NCBI RefSeq assembly: GCF_018320785.1
Contig: NC_054881.1
Span: 20,398,275 to 20,462,274 of the forward strand
Origin: Cheilinus undulatus
Lineage: Eukaryota > Chordata > Actinopteri > Labriformes > Labridae
Length of the DNA: 64,000 nucleotides
Reading direction: 5' to 3'
The translations under genes were made by a program, and so were the position numbers. Of this stretch, positions 34,141 through 64,000 are shown one piece after another (positions within the stretch are counted from its first letter, which is position 1; every line of letters begins with the position of its first letter). Below the pieces are notes generated by a model. The model saw nothing but the letters and a program-made list of their open reading frames with translations, was not told the origin of the DNA and searched no databases.

Positions 34141-34269
34141 CCTAAAGATGAACGAGACATCCGACCGAGGAGGGCAGGGAGACACCAACCAATGTGCCCT
34201 TTACTGAGCGATAAGGCCACTAATCATTGTATTAGATGTATTATTCAGAGAGATATTGTTTCCAAACCT

Positions 34270-34700
34270 TCAGCAGTCTTCTATTAGAATAACTTGTATA
34301 ATGATATAAATTGGAAAAACACATGGGTCTTGCCAAGAAAATTTATTATTACAAATAAGGTAAGAGAGGTTAGTTTTAAAAAACTTTATAGATGCTATCC
34401 AGTCAAGACCAATCTTACAAAATATAAAATAAATATTGACACACTTTGCTCTTTTTATGGCATTATAGATGAAACAATATCTCACTTATTTTGGGAATGT
34501 ACTTACATTCATACTTTTTGGATTGACCATAATAATTTCTGTAATTCCAAAGTTGATTCTTCATTTAAATATTCAACATGTACTATTTGGTTCGTCGGAA
34601 AGTGAGAAAATAAACCCAGACAAAATGTTTAATCAACCTTCTTATAATTACAGCCACATTTATATTCACTGTTCCAAATTTGCTAACCAATGACCAAATA
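34270..34700 (+). pseudogene. L1-like LINE ORF2 3' fragment
   Basis: The plus-strand frame at 34294-34605 has the C-terminal wording of fish L1-type reverse transcriptase proteins: LPRKFIITNKVREVSFKKL, RCYPVKTNLTKYKI, and the Cys/His-type segment LCSFYGIIDETISHLFWECT. It lacks the reverse transcriptase core and ends in a stop after a frame change near 34600. It is a 5'-truncated, dead copy. Confidence 0.75.
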
Positions 34701-35420
34701 TTATTGTTTTTCAAACCATATTATTATCTTATTTGGAAAATATTGAAAAAAGTTTAAACCCCAAAGCAACCAAGACAAAAAGTTTGTGTGAAAAATAGCT
34801 TTATTCAACCTCGAGCCCTTTTTACTTTGTTTTTCATTATTTGTTGTATTTCTGTTTTATTGCTATAAGGTTTGTAACTGCCTTTTATCCTGAACATTTC
34901 TGTACTTGTTTAGTATATATTTTGTTAATTAAAAAAAAGACACCAACCAATGTAAACAGAACTATTTTAAGCTATAATTCATCCACTGACACGTTAATAT
35001 TTTCTCAAAAACAATTTAAAAAATGTCCAAATGTATGTTATGTCCCCAGATATGTACACAATGCTTTATTATCTCGTAGTCTTTGGGGCCAACCTAAAGT
35101 CCTTCTCCATAGCCCCCCGAACTCCACCCACACCCGACTTTTTAAGTTTTCCTTAATTTGCATGTAAATGAAAAAGCAGTTGGACTCAGGTATGTTAATA
35201 ATTAATGCTTAATTAGATTTATCATTGGAGCTCACTTTGTCCCTCCAACACCAACAGACTTCTTGTACAGTCTTGTTCCAAACAGCAGCATTACATGGTG
35301 ACTTAATCTATAACCTTTATTTTTCTGTTTGATGTCATGCTTCTTCTAATTCTCTTTCAACTGCTATTTCACTCATTTCAACAGAGTTTAGGACATATCA
35401 GGACAAGCTTTTCTGACATA

Positions 35421-36086
35421 CACTATATTGCCAAAAGTATTTGCTCACCTGCCTTGACTCACATATGAACTTAAGTGATATCCCATTTTTAATCCATAGG
35501 GTCTAATATGATGTAAGTCCACTTGTGAGGTCACACACTGATGTTGGACGAGAAGGCCTGGCTCCCAGTCTCCTCCTCCGATGCTTTGTATTGCACTTGG
35601 TGATGTATGGCTTGGATGCAGCTGCTCGACCATGTAAACTCATTCCATGAAGCTCAGGGCGCACTGTTCTTGAGCTAATCTGAAGGCCACATGAAGTTTG
35701 GAGGTCTGTAGTGATTGACTCTGCAGAAAATTGGCGACCTCTGCGCACTATGTGCCTCAGCATCCGCTGACCCCGCTCCATCATTTTATGAGGCCTACCA
35801 CTTCATGGCTGAGTTGGTGTTGTTCCCAATGGCTTCCACTTTGTTATAATACCACTGACAGTTGACTGTGTAATATTTAGGAGCGAGGAAATTTTGTTGC
35901 ATCCTTTCACAGTACCACGCTGGAATTCACTGAGCTCCTGAGAGCGACCCATTCTTTCACAAATGTTTGTAGAAACAGTCTGCATACCTAGGTGCTTGAT
36001 TTTATACACCTGTGGCCATGGAAGTGATTGGAACACCTGATTTCAATTATTTGGATGGGTGAGTGAATACTTTTGGCAATATAGTG
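35421..36086. mobile_element. Deleted Tc1-like element (666 bp) with transposase fragments
   Basis: The perfect-looking inverted ends CACTATATTGCCAAAAGTAT and ATACTTTTGGCAATATAGTG are flanked by TA on both sides (35419-35420 and 36087-36088). Minus-strand pieces of transposase remain in more than one frame: an N-terminal helix-turn-helix (GRSQELSEFQRGTVKGCNKI at 35803-36036) and a middle part (LSFMEWVYMVEQL-like near 35630). The DDE C-terminal half is deleted. Confidence 0.88.
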
Positions 36087-36673
36087 TAGCTGTAATTTAA
36101 GATATAAATCCTAACAGTGTCTGTCAGTAGAGGTAGCAACTTTCAAGCACTGGAAGTAAATTCTTACTTTCTTATTCATCATGAGCCAGGCCCCAAGGTT
36201 TAAAGTGAATCATTTTCTCACACTTCACATGGCTCCTTCATAGCTACAACAAACTTGATCTAGAAGACTAACAAGCTGAGTGGTGCGCATATCATAAATT
36301 GACATATAATCAGAAGGGTGCCTCTTCTCTTAGAGATCAAAAATAGATCCTGAAAGTTTCTGCATTTATCTCACCCTTCAAGCCTGGTGGTCAAGTTAAA
36401 GATGGTTACACCAGTTCCTCTGTCTCCTGTCTGAGCATTCACAGGCAGAGAGCTTTGACCCTATAGGGTCCCACATGATCTGATGGACCCAGCAGGCCTT
36501 CAGCAGTGTTTCAGTGTATGGGCTGTGTTTGTAATTTATGTGTCTGTGTGTGTGTTTGTTTATGTGTGTATGTTTGATATGTACATCATGACAGGGTGAC
36601 ACAAGCAGTTCTTCTGCTGTGATATCCCCTTATTTTCACATAGCCACTCTCTGGTAGCAGAAATACTCCTGCT

Positions 36674-57901
<21,228 letters not shown>

Positions 57902-58279
57902 CTTCTTTCCTCTTCCAGCAGATCAGTCTGAAGGTATGAGCACAACCTGAAGAATCCCTGCTAGTCGACTCTGACCTCCTCTCTCTTTCTAAGAGATAAA
58001 ACATGGACTTTAAGTTCTCCCAGAATGCACCTGCAGCAAACCATCATAAAGCAATTTCCTCCAGATGATTATTTACTGCAACGTGTGTGTATTGCACAAT
58101 AACAGGAGATGATATAATTGGTGGAGAGTGTACTGGCTGTTTCTCAGAGGTAAAGGACGCTTTGATTAGCTCATGTATGTTCAGGATGGCATCCAATTGT
58201 AGTAATGTTATTTTAGATAAATATATTTTTCTTAAAGGCTGGTGTAATGCATTAATAAAAGAAAATCCCTTAAAGTGTT

Positions 58280-58660
58280 ATTGAGATATCCTGTTCACAA
58301 GCAAGAGATGCATGAGCTCCATGGCCTTAACCTTTGACCTATGATCTCTAAAATCTAATCAAATCATCCTTGAGCCAGCAAGAACATTTGAGCAAAGTTT
58401 TAAGAATATTCCTTACAGTGTTTTAAGGATATTGTGTTCAAATGGAAAGCAAGGAATGAACATAAAGCCCAGGAAACTGACCAAAGTCTGATCAGGTCAT
58501 CCTTGGGACAGGGTGAACATTTGTGCAAAGTCTGATGAAAATCTTTCAAAGCATTCTTGAGATATCACATTTACAAGTATGGCCCGGATGCACAGAGCTG
58601 ATAACCCAAAACAGAATACCTCCGGTCTTGGCTGCCCTGGTGTAGAGCCATAATAAACAA
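58280..58660. repeat. Dispersed fish repeat
   Basis: Two rounds of the phrase CAAATCATCCTTGAGCCAGC / GTCATCCTTGGGACAGGGTG, each followed by GAACATTTG(A/T)G(C)AAAG, then TTCTTGAGATATCAC and ATACCTCCGGTCTTGGCTG. It is related to 26640-26770. The internal repetition suggests a duplicated unit of about 120 bp. Confidence 0.5.
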
Positions 58661-59559
58661 ATAAACCAAGATTAAATACATTTATATTTATATTTTATGG
58701 TTGGTTTTAATTTTCTCAGTGAACTCACTGACTCCTATAATAGCTGTTTGGTCAATGATTATATCACTGAGGCCTTTTGCCATTTCATTTGTCCATGCAA
58801 GATAACCCCGACATCTGTAAGAGGCAGCTGTAGCCTCCAAATACACCTGATGGATTCATTTTGATCAGGGGTGGGCGAATTGTGGCTTGGGGATCACATG
58901 CCCTTTTACTCTAATGCCATTTTCAAATATCATAAAATTGTAAATATCAAGAAAATACGCTACAATCTGAGAAATATAAACACTAAATAATTATTTTTGG
59001 TAACTGGCATACGTTTGGGTAATGTCATAGGGATGCTTTTAGCAGCCAACCCTGGAAGGCCCGTAAAGGTAAAGAGTAAAATTAACACAGCAAAATACTG
59101 GGAATCCTGCGAGTCAATCTTAATTGGTCTGCGAGAAAACTACGGCTTTGGAGAAGTTTATTTTCCAGCAAGACCTGAAGCATACAGCAAAAGCTACACA
59201 AAAATGATGTAAAGACAACAAGGTGGATGTTCTGGAGTGACCGAGTCAAAGCCCATAATGTATGAGATAGACAGAACAGCTTTGGTCATCCCAATTACCA
59301 TCTATGGGCTGTTGCCCAGATGGATGTGACACCTGTCCTATACCATGGGTATGACAAAAAGTTGACCTGGCAATACATTAAAACTAAGGCTACAATCTCT
59401 CATATTAAAAGTTTTTGTGGCAGAAAGGTTAAAGCTAATATAGGCAAATTAAGATAAGCACTTTAATATTCCTTCCCTGTAGAAGAAGGTTCACAGTTAG
59501 TGGCATCAGCATATCAGCATAGTCACTATCATGCATAGTTACTAACAGCATAGTTTTAG

Positions 59560-59857
59560 GTAGCATGGGGCGGCGTGTATGAACGCAGCGGCCCGGCACT
59601 CCATCACTATCATCAAAACAAAGCCCTTCACTTACACCAGCATGCTCACAGAGTTTACATCTTTCCTGATGGCTAAGAGTGGCCCCACAAATATGCCCTA
59701 CCAAGCATCTTTCTGGATGGATGACGTGAGGCTGCGGATATCTAACTACCACTTGGACCACTGTGTTTTGTTTGCTGCTACAGAGGAGACTGCCAAACAT
59801 AATTTCGTTGCATTTTTACAATGCAGTGACAATAAACATCTATCTATCTATCTATCT
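59560..59857 (+). repeat. LINE-type 3' end with (ATCT)n tail
   Basis: The stretch ends AATTTCGTTGCATTTTTACAATGCAGTGACAATAAACATC followed by (TATC)5 at about 59839-59857. This ending, with an AATAAA and a tetranucleotide tail, is typical of several fish non-LTR retrotransposon copies. No reverse transcriptase motif is readable in the upstream open frame (59579-59884), so the family is open. Confidence 0.45.
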
Positions 59858-60251
59858 AGTAAGCAAATAGTTTCGAAAAAATAAAGAGTCCAGACCAGGA
59901 ATTTAATGTTCACCTTTCAACATATTTTAGTAAAAATTATAAATTTTAAAGACTCTAAAACAAGTCAGTAAATTTTTCAAAATATTGTCAGGACCACTTG
60001 TTTAATTAGGAGTTAAAGATGAGTAAAAAAAACTTCTGAAATTCCAGTTGTAAAGACAAAGACAGTGTTATAGTGTTCAAGATTAGGTCAAACTTGAATT
60101 TAACCCCTAAATAGATTTTTATTTTTTTTTACTAATCAGACTTTTTGCTGTCTATCAGTCTCAGTAAATTAATGTGGTGTCACTGTTGAGGTGTTTCAGA
60201 TAAGTGTCATATCAGTCCAGGAGAAAGAGGGTCCATTAATGGTAATTCAGT

Positions 60252-61993
60252 TCAGTATCCTGCATTGTCCCAGGTCACCTCATAGTCTGGATACCGAGCC
60301 TTCAGCTTCTCAGTTGATACTGCATGATTTGCTCTTCCAAATCCCTGTTTAAGAAAAAAAACATTGACAACAAACTCATCAACAAGCAGAAGATGTAACC
60401 TCTTTTAGCTTGATTTATGTGTTTTTTAACATAATGTTTGAACATCTACATTTTTTTACAGCAGCATTCTCACCATGGAGTATCCATAAATGTGGATCTT
60501 CTTTGCCTGGGCATCGTGTTTGATCCTCCCTCCTCCGATACACTCACAATCCAGAACTCCGTCCTTTTCCAGCTCATCAGCGACCTTCTCATAGATATCA
60601 GCTATAGGACCAAATACAGAATATGAAAAATTAACCATGCATGGAACAAAAGAAAGTGGCACAAATGTCCCATTTCAACTTGAAGTACAATGGTTCATTT
60701 GATTTCTTATTGAAAAGTCTTCTTACAAGGTTCTAATAAGTTTTATTTAGGAACAAAAACTGCTCTGTCAGACAAAGAATGCGTGTTTGGTTTCAGAAAC
60801 AAACACTAAAAGGTGAGGGTTAAGTAACTCAGTGCTGCCTTTTTATATCACATGGGCCTAGAAACACCAGCCTCCTGGGTAAAAGTCAAACTGTTTGATC
60901 CATCTGTGGCATAAACTCACAGACCTGAGAAGGTATTTAGAGAGGTGTGGGTCTAAATTTAAAGTCGTTTTGGAGGGAGTAGATGAAATAACAGACAACT
61001 CTGTCACAAATACTGACGATTTATAACCTTTCTGAGTCTTAACCCTATTCATATTTGCAAAAAAAAGCTCCAGTTTACAGAAAATTTCTTCAAAGTCTAG
61101 ATGATAACAATAATGTGATGATTCTGGGCTAAAATCACATCCTTCCTGATTGCTCTTTCCAGTAAAAAGTAAGGACTTAAATATGAACTTAACCACAGAT
61201 AAAGAAGCTTGTAATGAATTGAAAAGGAAATAAGTGGGCATTGAAAAGGTAAAATTCTGATAACACCAGGTGCAGATGACTTTTGATTTGTCCACTGAGC
61301 TGTCTGTGATTATTTTTCAATGTGAAATAACACATAATGAATAATGTAGCAGTGGTGAACTTCTTGTACATAACTCTCTGGCTACAATAATACACAGCAG
61401 TGGCTTTGCCAAAGTGTGTTGAAAGGGACAATAGGCATGTGATTAATTACTATTTAAAAGAGAAAACTAATGAACCGATTATGGACCTTAATTAATCAAA
61501 ATTAATGCAAATGATATAACAGCCCTAATTTAAGCAATACACTCTCCATGGTTTTAAAGACCAATAGAATCCAAGAGCTGCAAAACCTAACACAATGTCA
61601 ATTTGTGCTTTGAAGAGGAATACATAAGAAAGTGAAAGCAAACTGTCCATTATGCACAGATCATTTTGAACGTTGTTGTGCAATTTTAGACGTTATGCAG
61701 AAACTGTCTTTGATTTATGGCAAATGATTTTCATTAGTCCTCCTGCCATAAGGCCTCATACAGCCCATGTATGTTCAGTACAGGTGTTATGTATGTTAGC
61801 GTACTACCTAAAGGAGCTCTGCTACCGCCCTCCATATTTTTTATGCTTCTCACTCACCGTGATACTCAGCCCAGCCGTATCCTCGGACTATATCCACCTC
61901 TGAGTCGTCCCCCTCCTCTTTACTGTGAACTCTGATTAAAACATATTTGAACACACCGGACGGGTCGATGTCCGCCTGCGGTATGTTAGCCAT
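60252..61993 (-). CDS. phpt1: 14-kDa phosphohistidine phosphatase
   Basis: Three minus-strand exons (61858-61993, 60474-60601, 60252-60344) join to 118 residues; human PHPT1 has 125. The cytosolic enzyme removes phosphate from histidine in proteins, acting for example on the KCa3.1 channel and G-beta subunits in mammals. Family marks: [35 protein letters not shown] with catalytic His at residue 45, [23 protein letters not shown] and [20 protein letters not shown], ending NAGY. The acidic loop [10 protein letters not shown] replaces a longer mammalian loop. All junctions are GT-AG and in phase (1, 0). I chose MANIPQ because it aligns with the family start; an in-frame ATG ten codons upstream ([10 protein letters not shown]) could extend it. 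A 1.26-kb first intron contains a hAT-like repeat. The gene sits just upstream of mamdc4. Confidence 0.96.
61150..61527. repeat. Dispersed hAT-like repeat, copy 3 of 3
   Basis: Contains AAGCTTGTAATGAATTGAAAAGG, TTTTGATTTGTCCACTGAGCTGTCTGTGA and, at the right edge, TTAATTAATCAAAATTAATGC then ACAGCCCTAATT, the complement of the AGGGCTGT terminus at 52022. It lies in phpt1 intron 1. Confidence 0.55.
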
Positions 61994-62300
61994 CAGAGCA
62001 GCAGCTCGAGTCTGTGTGCACATGTCTAAACTTCTCAATAACACCCCACAGAGACACACAAACAGAAAAAATGCTCGTAATTTCTCTACAGACTCCGTGT
62101 CTGTCCACACAAATACCTACAGAGTCTTAAAGGATACAAAACACTGAGTTAAACATGAATGAAGGCTCGTGACAACAGAGGACGTATTTCTTCCGCCATG
62201 AAATAACAAGAAAGAAACTTCCGCTTTCAAAATAAAAGACGTACAACACGCATAGATACGTCATGAATCATCACGTTAACGTTTCCGTTTTAAAGCAAGC
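61994..62300 (-). promoter_or_regulatory. phpt1 5' leader and promoter region
   Basis: The leader is open in frame to about 62110. Further upstream is a moderately CpG-containing stretch with ETS-like CTTCCGC (about 62190 and 62219) and TACGTCATGA (about 62258), CRE-like. The start site is not determinable here. Confidence 0.4.
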
Positions 62301-62509
62301 TTAAAAAGTTAAGATTTTCATTAATATACTTTGACCACTGATTTTAATTAAATATAAAATTTTATGTAAAAAATATAAATGCTCTGTGCTAATATTCGAG
62401 ACAGTACCTTGTTCAGTGTACCTGACACGTTGATTTCTGATTATTTCATATAAACTGATGTATGTAGCATGTGTATTGACCTATTTCTGTAATTTTATTA
62501 GGGCCGAGC

Positions 62510-62765
62510 ACCGAGTGGTGCGAGGACCTAATTGTTTTTGCTCGAGACGTGTAATTTTCCGTCATTGCGTGGACTTTTGAGGCCCTTAACATATCTGAAT
62601 TTGCGGGACATTTTGCATGTACACCCGGTCTCGCGAAAATTTTGATATTTTTTGGGTCTCCAAATTTACGGTGGCCCTGAGAGCTCACAGCACTGCAACT
62701 TTTCTCACTCTTTTGCCCTTGCCAAGATGGCGGCCCCAAAGACGTACCATCAGATAGTGAACGCG
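62510..62765 (+). repeat. Dispersed fish repeat starting GGGCCGAGCACCGAG
   Basis: GGGCCGAGCACCGAGTGGTGCGAGGACC with a following TTGTTTTTGCTCG is a phrase I recall from a common fish interspersed repeat. It runs on through ACACCCGGTCTCGCGAAAATTTTG to AAGATGGCGGCCCC. The family name is not certain. It abuts the inverted repeat that starts at 62786. Confidence 0.45.
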
Positions 62766-62785
62766 TCATCTACATCTTGACATCT

Positions 62786-63325
62786 ATGTTGTTGACGTGG
62801 ATTTTGAGTTACAGTGGTGTTGGAAAATTAGATAGAAAGTGTTTTTGATTAATTTTAACATTGTGGTCGCATGATTCAGATATTAGCCTATTACAGTGAT
62901 CTGCTGTTAAACTATCGTTAGCCTTTTGCTTTTAATTAGCCTGCCAATTCTCATAACCTGATGAAATAATACCCACGGTTAATTCACTGTAAAACCATAG
63001 ACTGTATAAAGTGTGAAACCATGTCAGCAAAACCCACCGGTAGTTTAACTTACTTGTCGCCTATTAAGGGTTCTGATAGTAACTATAGCCAGCTAACAGC
63101 GTGTTTCACACTATATACTATATACACATATATATTTCATCAGGTTATGAGAATTGGCAGGCTAATTAAAAGCCAAAGGCTAACGATAGTTTAACAGCAG
63201 ATCACTGCATTAGGCTAATATCTGAATCATACGATCACAATGTTAAAATTAATCAAAAACACTTACTTTTTATCTCATTTTCCAGCACCACTGTGACTTA
63301 AAATCCGCGTCGACAACATCAACAA
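62786..63325. repeat. Long inverted repeat (arms about 185-190 bp, spacer about 165 bp)
   Basis: The left arm (62786-62969) reads TGTTGTTGACGTGGATTTT to CATAACCTGATGAAATA. The right arm (63133-63325) is its reverse complement with scattered differences, starting TATTTCATCAGGTTATGAGA. Such a structure fits a foldback-type MITE or an element with long terminal inverted repeats. The spacer has no open frame of note. A transcript would form a long hairpin. Confidence 0.85.
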
Positions 63326-63337
63326 GCGTGTCTGAAC

Positions 63338-64000
63338 GTGTGCATCACTTTTGAGTGTCCTCTGGAAACACTTCCGTTGTGTTGCGGTCTATTTGCAGCG
63401 CGTTTTTCTAATGTGTTGGTCTTTGCAGCGCGTTTTCTAAATGCTGCGCATGTGTTGTCAAATTGATGAAAATGTTTGTGTGCATCACTTTTAAGTGTCC
63501 TCTGGAAACACTTCCGTTGTGTTGCGGTGTATTTGCAGCGCGTTTTTCTAATGTGTTGCGGTCTATTTGCAGCGCGTTTTTCTAATGTGTTGCGGTGTAT
63601 TTGCAGCGTGTTTTTCTAATGTGTTGCGGTCTATTTGCAGCGCGTTTTTCTAATGTGTTGCGGTGTATTTGCAGCGCGTTTTTCTAATGTGTTGTGGTCT
63701 ATTTGCAGCGTGTTTTTCTAATGTGTTGTGGTCTATTTGCAGCGCGTTTTTCTAATGTGTTGTGTTGGTCTTTGCAGCGCGTTTTCTAAATGCTGCGCAT
63801 GTGTTGTCAAATTGATGAAGATGTTTGTGTGCATCACTTTTAAGTGTCCTCTGGAAACACTTCCGTTGTGTTGCGGTGTATTTGCAGCGCGTTTTTCTAA
63901 TGTGTTGCGGTCTATTTGCAGCGCATGTTTCTAATGTGTTGCGGTGTATTTGCAGCGTGTTTTTCTAATGTGTTGCGGTCTATTTGCAGCGCGTTTTTCT
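63338..64000 (+). repeat. 34-bp tandem array with 349-bp higher-order repeat, running off the right edge
   Basis: The basic unit is TGTGTTGCGGTCTATTTGCA followed by GCGCGTTTTTCTAA (34 bp). Variants alternate GTC/GTG and GCGCG/GCGTG. Runs are interrupted by a block GTGCATCACTTTTAAGTGTC, CTCTGGAAACACTTCCGTTG and a TTTGCAGCGCGTTTTCTAAA, TGCTGCGCATGTGTTG block. These blocks recur at 63481 and 63830, 349 bp apart, with a partial one at 63338. The open frame at 63728-63934 is only the translated repeat. Confidence 0.9.

Larger units (their letters stand above)
57902..60251. other. Intergenic space between mamdc4 and phpt1
   Basis: Both neighbours are on the minus strand, so this 2.35-kb gap holds the mamdc4 promoter (right of 57902) and the phpt1 3' end. 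No CpG island or clear TATA box was found next to the mamdc4 start. Repeats occupy 58280-58660 and 59560-59857. Confidence 0.5.

Noticed and set aside
59579-59884. 101-codon plus-strand open frame
   Set aside because: It runs into the (ATCT)n tail of a LINE-type 3' end and has no recognisable reverse transcriptase or endonuclease motif.
63728-63934. 68-codon Cys-rich open frame
   Set aside because: It is only the translated tandem repeat.
63340-64000. CRISPR-like regular array
   Set aside because: The 34-bp units are directly tandem with no unique spacers, and the window is a vertebrate genome.

Overview
The window is a piece of a ray-finned (teleost) fish nuclear genome. The evidence is vertebrate genes split by GT-AG introns, short fish-type introns of about 100-130 bp, an AT-rich intergenic background, and many Tc1/mariner and hAT DNA transposons of kinds common in teleosts. 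Nothing bacterial or viral was seen, and I could not name the species.

Every gene I could read is on the minus strand. From left to right: (1) the first exon of an alpha-arrestin gene, arrdc1-like, at 2.0-2.1 kb, with the rest lying beyond the left edge; (2) a complete glutamine synthetase gene (glul/glula type, six coding exons, 366 residues) at 10.2-16.3 kb, with candidate non-coding or alternative first exons at 18.07 and 19.9 kb; (3) two unidentified small gene pieces, a terminal-exon-like open frame at 28.87-29.09 kb beside a ZNF143-type promoter motif, and a GC-rich first exon at 33.63-33.76 kb encoding a hydrophobic N-terminus; (4) a complete 29-exon gene at 36.67-57.90 kb for a mamdc4-type receptor (signal peptide, three LDLa and six MAM modules, one membrane segment, 1214 residues); (5) a complete three-exon phosphohistidine phosphatase gene, phpt1 (118 residues), at 60.25-61.99 kb.

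phpt1 lies directly upstream of mamdc4 in the same orientation. As I recall it, this is also the order in the human 9q34.3 gene cluster, and ARRDC1 is in the same human region. This linkage supports the gene calls. The genes share no obvious pathway: glutamine synthetase makes glutamine from glutamate and ammonia, PHPT1 removes phosphate from histidine, and MAMDC4 is an apical endosomal membrane glycoprotein.

The rest is mostly mobile DNA. There are two copies of one Tc1-like family with IR/DR-type ends, both with broken transposases. There are at least three hAT-like non-autonomous elements with clear 8-bp target duplications (perfect for 22.5-23.1 and 37.0-38.4 kb, imperfect for 39.6-40.5 kb), the last nested inside a Tc1-like element. 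There are also degraded mariner and L1-like remnants. Tandem arrays occur at 20.9-21.6 kb, 31.0-31.3 kb and 63.3-64.0 kb; the last has a 34-bp unit nested in a 349-bp higher-order period and follows a long inverted repeat. No tRNA, rRNA or CRISPR array was recognised.
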